6,611 bases of DNA from Desulfobacteraceae bacterium (GCA_030612945.1 JAUWMY010000147.1:1-6611); one strand, 5' to 3'; shown: positions 1 through 5,568, counted from the first letter of the stretch. Numbers and translations are program-made. Notes: generated by a model not told the origin, from the letters alone.

Positions 1-82
1 TTTTGGAAGCGGTTTTCCGAAGATCGCAATAATTTTTCTGCACGTTTTGAACACAAATACATTTATAAGGTACTAATTAATC

Positions 83-124
83 CACCGGTTCTACCGGTGA
101 TAAATGAAAAGGTTCTACCGTTTC
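83..124. repeat. Two REP-like hairpins with TTCTA loops
   Basis: Two adjacent inverted repeats share the same 5-nt loop. The first (83-99) is CACCGG-TTCTA-CCGGTG, a perfect 6-bp stem. The second (106-124) is GAAAAGG-TTCTA-CCGTTTC, a 7-bp stem with one mismatch. The loops start 24 nt apart, like paired REP units. A third copy of the design lies at 380-400. RAYT transposase remnants elsewhere in the window make a REP interpretation attractive, but the link is inferred. The + frame 1-138 is also open through this stretch, so overlap with the end of an unknown gene cannot be excluded. Confidence 0.55.
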
Positions 125-150
125 AGGCGTATTCGTGAAGACCATAAACT

Positions 151-307
151 CGAAATCCGAATACCCCGCCAAGGCGGGGAACAAATTCGAAATTCAAATT
201 TCCCAATGTTCAAAACGGGTACTAAGAAGCCAGTTATACATAGGCGATGTGTACACAAGGGTTTTGGTCATTGGTATTTTGGTCATTTGGTATTGTTTCG
301 GATTTCG
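151..307. repeat. Long imperfect inverted repeat, MITE-like
   Basis: The outer arms match exactly in inverted orientation over 11 bp: CGAAATCCGAA (151-161) against TTCGGATTTCG (297-307). The inner arms CCAATGTTCAAAAC (203-216) and GTTTTGGTCATTGG (261-274) pair at 12 of 14 positions. The region between the arms is filled with short variants of AATTCGAAATTC and GGTCATTTGGTATT. A 16-bp palindrome, CCCCGCC-AA-GGCGGGG (164-179), sits inside the left arm. The short reading frames over this region are by-products of the repeat and are not called as genes. Confidence 0.5.
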
Positions 308-356
308 GGTTTCGATATTCTTATTTAAAATTCAGTATTACTGACTATTTCCGCGG

Positions 357-369
357 CCCCTTTTAGGGG
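357..369. repeat. Short CCCCT/AGGGG hairpin
   Basis: CCCCT-TTT-AGGGG forms a 5-bp stem just upstream of the third TTCTA hairpin. It has no following T-run, so it is not called a terminator. Confidence 0.3.
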
Positions 370-379
370 ACTTCCTCAT

Positions 380-400
380 ACCACCAGTTCTACTGGTGGT
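380..400. repeat. REP-like hairpin, third TTCTA-loop copy
   Basis: This is a perfect 8-bp stem, ACCACCAG / CTGGTGGT, closed by the same TTCTA loop as the hairpins at 83-124. The stem sequence differs from copy one by compensating changes (CACCGG/CCGGTG against CACCAG/CTGGTG). That pattern suggests conserved structure rather than chance. No coding region covers it. Confidence 0.6.
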
Positions 401-503
401 CGCTGATTTGCGCTCACTTTGAATATTCTTCAATGGGTTATGCAGAATTTTGATGACTTATTACATGTTTTGTGTAACTATTCAGGTTGTCAGGTTCACA
501 GTT

Positions 504-532
504 TCCCGCTAAAAGCGGGACTGAAAGCGGGA
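504..532. repeat. GCGGGA hairpin with duplicated right arm
   Basis: TCCCGCT (504-510) can pair with AGCGGGA at 514-520 (3-nt loop AAA), or with a second identical AGCGGGA at 526-532. The same class of hairpin occurs at 164-179, 2500-2520 and 6050-6070. No poly-T follows, so this copy looks like a dispersed repeat rather than a terminator. Confidence 0.5.
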
Positions 533-659
533 TTTCGCCTGGGTTGGGGTCGCATTTTTCATATTGCATGACATAGTTGATGAACCTATGGACGGCAGCA
601 GTTACGCGCAATGTGCCACCCCTCGATATCTCAAAAACCGTGCAGTTTTCATCAGTTAA

Positions 660-690
660 CCTTGAACCGTGAACCATTGAACTTTGAACC
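660..690. repeat. TTGAAC-type degenerate microrepeats
   Basis: Four near-copies of (T/G)TGAAC(C) lie in a row here: CTTGAACC, CGTGAACC, ATTGAAC, TTTGAACC. They end inside the putative promoter of the following operon. The remaining bases between 401 and 660 show no gene or further structure that I can support. Confidence 0.4.
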
Positions 691-718
691 TGAGTTACTA
701 TTTTGTATATTAATAGTA
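684..718 (+). promoter_or_regulatory. Candidate promoter with overlapping inverted repeat
   Basis: TTGAAC (684-689) could be a -35 box and TATATT (706-711) a -10 box, with 16 nt between them. That places a start near 718, about 40 nt before the first gene of the cNMP operon. The inverted repeat TACTATT (696-702) / AATAGTA (712-718) straddles the -10 box and would suit a dimeric regulator. Both readings are by eye, and the -35 match is only four of six. Confidence 0.35.
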
Positions 719-757
719 CATTACATAATAAGCAAGGACAGGAAAGAGCAACAGACT

Positions 758-1537
758 ATGAATACTATGAATGATAAAGAAAAGATTCCCCCTGTTAAAC
801 TTCTTCACTACAAAAAGGGTGATCTTATCGTAAAACAAGGCGACTACGGTATCTCAATCTATAAGGTCATCAAAGGTAAAGTACAGATCTTCAATGAATC
901 AGGGGACAAAGAGATTGGTATAGAAATTCTGGACCCTGGTGGCGTCATCGGGGAGATGAATTTTTTGGACAGGGCCCTCGAGGCACGGTTTTCCTCTGCA
1001 AGGGCACTTGAGGATTCAGAACTGGAGGCTTGGCATCCTGCGGGCCTTGCAGATGAGTATGAGCAGATGCCCTATATTATCAGGTATATAGCCACCCAGG
1101 CATTGAAACGCCTTATTCGCATGAACAACCTCACCGCCCAGCTGACTGACCAGGGAGAAGAGGATAAAAGGGCGGCACAGGCGGAACAAGTTCCCGCCCG
1201 GCGGCACTTTTACCGCAAGGGAGTAATTCTGAATTGTGTTTATCGACCAGTTGATTCACCTTCAAAGGCTCGTTTAGATGGCCTGATAAAGGACATTAGC
1301 CTAAGCGGAATGGGGCTGGATGTCAGGACAAAAAACGCGCTGAAATTTTCTCATAAGCCCGGGACTAAGTTCCACCTGGAAACGGTGCTCCCAAACGGTA
1401 AAGAGATAGATTTTACTGCTAAAATTATCTCAGTGATAGATGATAGGACCCCCGGAAAACTTTTCCTGGGAATGACTTTTGATGAATTAGCGGACGGGGC
1501 AAGGAAGAGCCTTGGGTTTTTCCTTATGCCTACTTAA
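758..1537 (+). CDS. Cyclic nucleotide-binding and PilZ domain protein
   Basis: A 259-residue cytoplasmic two-domain regulator. Residues about 14-125 form a cNMP-binding (CAP-like) beta-roll: KKGDLIVKQGDYG near 19-31 and the phosphate-cassette region GEM at 65-67, with R77 where CAP has its phosphate-contacting Arg. The following Ser/Thr position is Phe78, so cAMP binding is doubtful. A charged linker (131-147) leads to a PilZ domain with both c-di-GMP motifs: RHFYR (149-153, RxxxR) and DISLSG (179-184, D/NxSxxG). There is no DNA-binding helix, so it probably acts by protein contact. The frame is open upstream to 611. I chose ATG 758 because AGGAAAG (740-746) precedes it and the upstream residues are unlike the family. 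ATG 767 is the alternative. It is the first gene of an operon with the next gene, 15 nt away. Confidence 0.85.
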   Translation: MNTMNDKEKIPPVKLLHYKKGDLIVKQGDYGISIYKVIKGKVQIFNESGDKEIGIEILDPGGVIGEMNFLDRALEARFSSARALEDSELEAWHPAGLADEYEQMPYIIRYIATQALKRLIRMNNLTAQLTDQGEEDKRAAQAEQVPARRHFYRKGVILNCVYRPVDSPSKARLDGLIKDISLSGMGLDVRTKNALKFSHKPGTKFHLETVLPNGKEIDFTAKIISVIDDRTPGKLFLGMTFDELADGARKSLGFFLMPT

Positions 1538-1552
1538 AGGGGACCATAGAAT

Positions 1553-1960
1553 ATGACCATTGATGGGTTGGTATACGGGTATGTAGCGAGTGAAGAGGTT
1601 TACCCGGATAAGGCGGTTATTATCGAAGAGGGGAGCAAGGGCGACTGGGTCTATGTGATTCTGGAAGGGAGCGCAAAGGTAAGGAAAAGGACACGCAAGG
1701 GAGTTGTGACCCTTGATACCCTCAGTGAAGGGGATATCTTTGGAGAAATGGTCTTACTGGAAACCGGTCAAGAGCTAAGGAGCGCATCAGTTGTGGCAGC
1801 AGGTGGTCTCGTACGGTTGGGCGTGTTGGACTCTGAACGATTGGTCAAGGATTATGGCACACTGTCGCCACAGCTCAGGGCACTTATGAGGTCCCTGATC
1901 CGAAGGCTCAAAGAAACGACCGATAGCGTGTGTAACGCGGTTGTTGAAAATGCAGAGTGA
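1553..1960 (+). CDS. Stand-alone cyclic nucleotide-binding protein
   Basis: A 135-residue protein made of one cNMP-binding domain and a C-terminal helical tail, with no HTH. The beta-roll covers about residues 15-100: IIEEGSKGDWVYVILEGSAKV (about 23-43), then the phosphate-binding cassette FGEM (63-66) and R76-S77-A78. That cassette keeps the GE and RS(A) residues that contact the cyclic phosphate in CAP-type domains, unlike the preceding protein. The tail (about 103-125, LRALMRSLIRRLKETTDSV) is a basic amphipathic helix. Its ATG is preceded by AAAGGGGA (1536-1543), which overlaps the upstream stop codon, so the two genes are almost certainly co-transcribed. A role as ligand sensor or partner of the cNMP-PilZ protein is inferred from this linkage. 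No clear terminator follows; CCTGA/TCAGG just after the stop is only a 5-bp stem. Confidence 0.85.
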   Translation: MTIDGLVYGYVASEEVYPDKAVIIEEGSKGDWVYVILEGSAKVRKRTRKGVVTLDTLSEGDIFGEMVLLETGQELRSASVVAAGGLVRLGVLDSERLVKDYGTLSPQLRALMRSLIRRLKETTDSVCNAVVENAE

Positions 1961-2367
1961 GTACATCCCCTGAAGCTTGATCAGGTGTTGCCGGGCGAAC
2001 CAAATAAAACATAATGCCATAATCCCGTGTTACCGGGAGGGGATTCCCCGCCTTGGTGAATATGGCTGTATCTCTTTCGTTTTCTGCATACCGCCTTCTG
2101 TCTTCTCTATGCTCTTTGCCCTTTTCGCTTTCACCTATTTGCCTTTCTCCCGCCGTTTACTTACTGCTTACTGCCTACTGTTTGTCCCATGCTCTCTGTT
2201 CTGTGCGTCCTCTGAGTTGATATACAATCGTCAATCACTTCTGCTCTGTATCACCTTTGAACAACTTGCATTCCATCCATTGTTAAGCAATCTCTCCACC
2301 AACGCTCCCCTCCCTTATTGAATAATGATACCCCGGTGGACACATATTGGCTTGAAGGCACGATTTT
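1961..2367. other. Gene-free tract with pyrimidine-rich degenerate repeats
   Basis: No supported gene. GTGTTGCCGGG (1985-1995) recurs as GTGTTACCGGG (2027-2037), followed by the palindrome GGGGATTCCCC (2039-2049). From about 2070 to 2215 the + strand is strongly C/T-rich, with short degenerate units such as TTTGCC, CTTACTG and CTGCCTACTG. A 114-codon frame covers this stretch (1977-2321), but its composition follows the repeats, it has no ribosome binding site, and it matches nothing I recognise. I treat it as spurious. Confidence 0.5.
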
Positions 2368-2526
2368 TTTACAATTTTTCAAAGGCCTTATTATATGCAA
2401 AGCTCAAGAACAAAAAATAACCAGTAAAATGACATGGATTTTTTCCAATATCTTTGGGGAATCATATGGGTAATGATATTGGAATAAAACAAAAACCATA
2501 ATCCCGCTTTAAGTGGGATTTTTTTT
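2368..2526 (+). ncRNA. Candidate small RNA unit ending in a terminator
   Basis: TTTACA (2368-2373) and an A/T-rich -10-like stretch TTATAT (2391-2396, 17-nt spacing) could start a transcript near 2403. It would carry a 10-bp perfect inverted repeat, TTCCAATATC (2443-2452) / GATATTGGAA (2475-2484), with a 22-nt loop that contains CATATG. It would end at the rho-independent terminator 2500-2526. No open frame of interest lies inside, and no gene ends close upstream that would need this terminator. The unit would be about 120 nt. The promoter match is weak and the function is unknown. Confidence 0.3.
2500..2526 (+). terminator. Rho-independent terminator
   Basis: AATCCCGCT pairs with AGTGGGATT (2500-2508 / 2512-2520, one G-U pair) around a 3-nt loop and runs straight into eight T residues (2519-2526). 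It sits 540 nt after the nearest + strand gene, so it more likely serves an unannotated short transcript than the cNMP operon. Its stem belongs to the same GCGGGA family as other hairpins in the window. Confidence 0.7.
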
Positions 2527-2904
2527 GTGTATCGAACGAGTGCAGAGAGTGAGTGGTAGTTTTATGCCCTTTAACTCAGAGAAATAATAACTAATCGCGA
2601 GAATGCACTTGACTCTTGTACCCCCTACATGTAGTGTGCTCTATAAAACCCTCATAATGAATAATGTAACCTCTTAATATTAAAAGAATAATAGTGCCAA
2701 GCGAACGAAAAACAACTGAAAAAACAATCTTTAACTTATTGATTTTATACGATATTACGGTTTACACGGAATTAGTGCCTGACCGCAATATATTGTGGCC
2801 ACTTGAGTTAAGTGCATACCCGCATTAATTAATTAACTTTTTTTGTTGTATAAATTCAAACTCACCAAAGCTTTTCGCCTGGAAAAACGAATTTTTCAAA
2901 CATC
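2527..2904. other. A/T-rich gene-free tract
   Basis: No gene is supported on either strand. The tract contains TACATGTA (2627-2634) and an A/T-rich block near 2825-2856 with TATAAA at 2849-2854. That block could be the -10 region for the repeat-protein gene starting near 2905, but no good -35 box is visible. Confidence 0.4.
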
Positions 2905-3590
2905 GTGAATAGAATTGTTTTATTTATCATTTTAGTTGCTTAACTTGTCTATGATGGTGGAACGTGGACCGGGATAGCAGGCTGGAATCCTGATGCTGAT
3001 GGCGGTATGGTTGAATGGGCCAATGGCCTGGCAGTGGATTTTGGTGCTGAAGGCCTATGGAGTTATGATGGTGTAGGCTGGTCCATAATATCGATCTGGA
3101 ACCCTGATGGTATGATATCCTTGGGTAATGAACTGGCAGTGGATTTTGGCGCCAATGGTCTATTTGTCTATGATGGTGGAACGTGGACCGGGATAGCATG
3201 CTGGAATCCTGAAGCTGATGGCGGTATGGTAGAATGGGCCAATGGAATGGCAGTGGATTTTGGTACTGCAGGTCTGTGGAATTATGATGGTGCAGGCTGG
3301 TCCCCAATATCGATCTGGGATCCTGAAGGTGTGATAGACGTGGACTTATATTGAGGGTGATGCCTCTTTAGTGTGGGTGATGAACTTGTAGTTAATTTTG
3401 TTTGTTACCCTATGGATTCTATAGTCATGCTGGCTCATGATGAAGGCTGTTAATGAGCTGGGATGCTCAAGACATGACAGATGTTGAATCATGTTAAGAT
3501 TGCGAAGAGCCGGCTGTGGTATTCCGCTCATAGTCATGAGTCAGACGTATTGGATGGCTCAAGATATGATTACGGGGGACTTACTCACAC
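2905..3590 (+). pseudogene. Broken secreted YDG/WNP-repeat protein
   Basis: From 2944 to 3351 one frame encodes about 3.5 tandem units of 35-38 residues. Each unit reads roughly YDGxxWxxIxxWNPE...NGLAVDFGxxGLW. Two units make a 73-residue (219-nt) super-repeat, seen at 2950 and again at 3169. Such aromatic/Gly-rich units are typical of surface beta-propeller-like repeats, but I cannot name the exact family. Upstream in the same frame, GTG 2905 gives VNRIVLFIILVA, which resembles a short signal peptide. It is cut by TAA 2941 immediately before the repeats, and no good ribosome binding site is seen. After WDPEGVI the frame meets TGA 3352 and TGA 3358. At 3370 it resumes a recognisable repeat piece, SVGDELVVNF, in frame. 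Beyond 3400 only frame-shifted echoes such as CTATGGATTCTATAGTCATG can be seen, to about 3590. I call it non-functional. ATG 3007 would be only an internal Met of a repeat. Confidence 0.7.
2950..3351 (+). repeat. 219-nt tandem repeat, about 1.8 copies
   Basis: The block beginning TATGATGGTGGAACGTGGAC at 2950 recurs at 3169 with high identity over the available length (for example GGCGGTATGGT at 3001 and 3220). Each copy encodes two diverged 35-38-residue protein units. High identity between copies suggests recent duplication or gene conversion before the gene decayed. Confidence 0.8.
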
Positions 3591-3596
3591 CAAGAG

Positions 3597-3636
3597 AGTG
3601 CTCCGCAGAGTGATTTTTTACCCTCTGCGGAGCACT
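3597..3636. repeat. 14-bp perfect inverted repeat
   Basis: AGTGCTCCGCAGAG (3597-3610) and CTCTGCGGAGCACT (3623-3636) pair perfectly around a 12-nt T-rich loop. It lies just after the decayed repeat-protein gene and could be its former terminator. However, only ATAACTTTT follows and there is no clean T-run, so a mobile-repeat origin is equally possible. A smaller hairpin, CCTCC-ATCT-GGAGG, follows at 3649-3662. Confidence 0.5.
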
Positions 3637-3664
3637 ATAACTTTTCAACCTCCATCTGGAGGAT

Positions 3665-3793
3665 ATAAGGGTCAGGTCTTCATTATTGATAGATAGGCTT
3701 TTTTGATGCATAAAAGCGATAATATCGTTTGATAACAAAGGTACGATCGTGGCGAGACCATTGAGAATAGCCTATTCTGGAGTATTTTATCAC
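3665..3793 (+). mobile_element. RAYT/IS200-like transposase, 5' remnant
   Basis: GTG 3749 opens a frame reading VARPLRIAYSGVFYH. This closely resembles the conserved start of REP-associated tyrosine transposases (MARPLRIxYxGAxYHxxxRG). AAAGGTA (3737-3743) is a plausible ribosome binding site. The leader contains GGGTCAGGTCTT (3669-3680), a string I recall from the upstream flanks of such elements; that recollection cannot be checked here. Similarity stops after the first His of the family, and the DNA then becomes the phosphoglycosyl transferase fragment in another frame, joined across TTATCAC (3787-3793). Only about 15 of roughly 150-250 residues remain, so it is dead. Confidence 0.65.
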
Positions 3794-4186
3794 CCCTTCT
3801 TATTCTCATTGGATTCGTGGTATGCTTTAAGATTGGCTTGCCGGTCCTTTTCCGGCAGGTGCGGCCGGGGATGCATGGCAGACCTTTTGTTATCTGTAAA
3901 TTCCGAACAATGATGGATAAGCGGGATGGGGACGGGAATTTGCTGCCGGACGGGAAACGATTGACACGTCTGGGACGGTTTTTACGCAAGACCAGCATGG
4001 ATGAGCTGCCCGAGCTTTAAGGGGGATATGAGTATTGTCGGGCCGAGGCCCTTGCTCATGCAGTATCTGGATCGTTACACGCCTGAGCAGGCAAGACGGC
4101 ATGAAGTAAAACCGGGGATAACCGGCTGGGCGCAGGAGAATGGTTGGAATGCCGGTGTTAAACCGGAGAGAGCCCTAAGAGGTTGA
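3784..4186 (+). pseudogene. PglC-type phosphoglycosyl transferase, degraded
   Basis: Members of this membrane-bound family move a sugar-phosphate from a UDP-sugar to polyprenyl phosphate, starting glycan or O-antigen assembly. In order I see the re-entrant membrane helix LSPLLILIGFVV (3787-3822), RQVRPG (3853-3870), KFRTM (3898-3912) and the catalytic Asp-Glu in TSMDELPEL (D-E codons 4000-4005). After a shift to the +1 frame come KGDMSIVGPRPLL (from 4019) and RHEVKPGITGWAQ (4097-4135). Relatives read ELFNVLKGDMS; here FNVL is gone, consistent with an 11-nt deletion at 4017-4019 that creates TAA 4018. The N-terminus is replaced by the RAYT piece. The roughly 45 C-terminal residues after NGWNA (about 4153) are lost and replaced by an unrelated tail ending at TGA 4184. 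Small, PglC-like size. The gene is inactive. Confidence 0.85.
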
Positions 4187-4187
4187 G

Positions 4188-5528
4188 ATGAAAATACAGG
4201 AGATCCTTAAACAAACTGAAGGAAAGACGCTGGAATTTAAAAGAGGAATTCCAAAAAACAGGCAGAATCTACTGAAAGCAGTGGTTGCCTTTGCCAACGG
4301 AACTGGAGGACATATCTATGTTGGCGTAAATGACGACCGTACTGTAACAGGTATAAAGGAAGAGCCTTTTGACCTGGAAGAAAAGCTGTCGAGTATCATG
4401 TATGATTCAATTTCACCCATCCCCAATGTCTTTTTTCAAACAGTCGCTTTTGAAGACAAGCTAATCTTTATCATCAGAATTTTGCCAGGGGCTAACAAGC
4501 CCTATTATTTGAAAAAACTTGGCCCTGAGGATGGTGTCTTTGTGAGGGTTGGTTCAACGAACAGAAAGGCAGATTCCCAAGGTGCGGCTGAGCTGAGGAG
4601 ACAGGCCAGAAATATCAGTCTTGACCAGGAGATTGATCCATCCTTTGACTGTGATGTCTTAGATATGCGGTTGCTTGAAAAGTTTATTGAATCGCGTGGA
4701 TTAAAGATCAAACCAACCCTTGACTATTTTGTAAAAATCAAGGCTGCGCAGCGTTATGATCATACGTGTCATCCAACTATTGGTGGGATACTTTTGTTTT
4801 GTTCCACCCTGCCGGATGAATATTCCTATGCAAGGTTCAGGGTTTCCCGCTTCAAGGCTGAAAACAGGGCTGATCTGATAAATTCGACCACTATTAATGA
4901 TGGTTTGTTGGCGATGCCGGAAAAAATCATGGATTTTGTTCGTCTTTACATGGAAAGAAAGATAGAGATATCTGCCTTGCGAAGAAAGGAGGACTATGAC
5001 ATCCCTCTGCCCGCTATTCGGGAGGGGATTTTAAACGCAATCTGCCATAGAGATTACTCCATTGCCGGATCTGACAATAAGCTGGACATTTTTTCGGACA
5101 GACTTGAAATTACGAGTCCTGGCACACTTCCTTTAGGGATAACTCTCCAGGATTTAGGAGAGGGAATATCCGAAGTCAGAAACAGGCTTATCGTAAAGAT
5201 ATTCCGAGAAGCAGGTTATATTGAACAGTTAGGGACAGGCATAATGAGGATAAAGGAAGCATGCAGAAAAAACGCGCTTCCTGAGCCAAAATTCGAAGAG
5301 ACGGGTAATTTTTTCAAGGTAACTATCTTCAGGACACGGATGACTCTTTCGCCCGATCTTGAAGGTGTCTACGATTTAATTAAACAGGGGGCGCCTTTAG
5401 GGAGCAAGGAAATTGCAGAAAAATTGAATATCCATCAGAATACAGCCCTGAAGAGGTTAAAACAGCTTGAAGAAAAAGGGTTGATCCATAAACAGGGAAG
5501 CGGGCCGCGTGTGAGATATTTTGTTTGA
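4188..5528 (+). CDS. AlbA_2 / HATPase / winged-helix regulator
   Basis: A 446-residue protein of full family length. Domains: AlbA_2 (Schlafen-type nucleic-acid-binding) at about 12-132, with LEFKRG (15-20) and GGHIYVGVNDD (40-50); then a GHKL-like ATPase module at about 275-380 with REGILNAICHRDY (278-290; N-box E279 and N283), ITSPGTLP (308-315) and LGTGI (348-352); then a winged helix at about 388-446 (SKEIAEKLNIHQNTALKRLK as recognition region). This is the group often labelled putative transcriptional regulator or RecG-related ATP-binding protein. Its ligand and targets are usually unknown. AAGAGG (4177-4182) lies 5 nt before the ATG, inside the end of the transferase remnant. The next three fragments downstream are all broken, so it stands alone. 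I see no truncation. Its role as a DNA-binding regulator is a family inference. Confidence 0.9.
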   Translation: MKIQEILKQTEGKTLEFKRGIPKNRQNLLKAVVAFANGTGGHIYVGVNDDRTVTGIKEEPFDLEEKLSSIMYDSISPIPNVFFQTVAFEDKLIFIIRILPGANKPYYLKKLGPEDGVFVRVGSTNRKADSQGAAELRRQARNISLDQEIDPSFDCDVLDMRLLEKFIESRGLKIKPTLDYFVKIKAAQRYDHTCHPTIGGILLFCSTLPDEYSYARFRVSRFKAENRADLINSTTINDGLLAMPEKIMDFVRLYMERKIEISALRRKEDYDIPLPAIREGILNAICHRDYSIAGSDNKLDIFSDRLEITSPGTLPLGITLQDLGEGISEVRNRLIVKIFREAGYIEQLGTGIMRIKEACRKNALPEPKFEETGNFFKVTIFRTRMTLSPDLEGVYDLIKQGAPLGSKEIAEKLNIHQNTALKRLKQLEEKGLIHKQGSGPRVRYFV

Positions 5529-5568
5529 TGTGGGATCGTGTGAGAATGTGAGATAGATGTGAGATATT
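5511..5568. repeat. GTGAGA microrepeats at gene end
   Basis: GTGAGATATT occurs exactly at 5511-5520, inside the last codons of the AlbA_2 gene, and again at 5559-5568. Further GTGAGA copies lie at 5540 and 5548. The pattern looks like a small local duplication or slippage tract. Beyond it, 5569-5650 has no supported gene on the + strand. Confidence 0.45.

Noticed and set aside
104..344. Two overlapping + strand frames of about 70 codons
   Set aside because: Both are produced by the inverted-repeat region and lack coding character.
83..532. CRISPR array
   Set aside because: The repeats are hairpins at irregular spacing with different stems. There are no uniform direct repeats with unique spacers and no cas genes.
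438..677. 79-codon minus-strand frame
   Set aside because: It runs through a GCGGGA hairpin and the TTGAAC repeats, and no domain or start signal is seen.
611..757. Upstream extension of the cNMP-PilZ gene to ATG 611
   Set aside because: The extra 49 residues cover TTGAAC microrepeats and the likely promoter, do not resemble the family, and lack a ribosome binding site. ATG 758 has one.
1977..2321. 114-codon + strand frame
   Set aside because: It follows a pyrimidine-rich repeat tract, has no ribosome binding site and no recognisable domain.
2927..3307. 126-codon minus-strand frame rich in His, Ser and Gln
   Set aside because: It is the antisense shadow of the YDG/WNP repeats; its own repetitiveness is inherited from them.
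3007..3354. Independent small repeat protein starting at ATG 3007
   Set aside because: The Met is internal to a repeat, there is no ribosome binding site, and the repeats continue upstream in frame to 2944.
3672..3998. 108-codon minus-strand frame
   Set aside because: It is antisense to the transferase, whose + strand motifs are clear.
4015..4021. Programmed frameshift in the phosphoglycosyl transferase
   Set aside because: Four conserved residues are missing at the site and both ends of the gene are also lost, so a deletion in a pseudogene is simpler.
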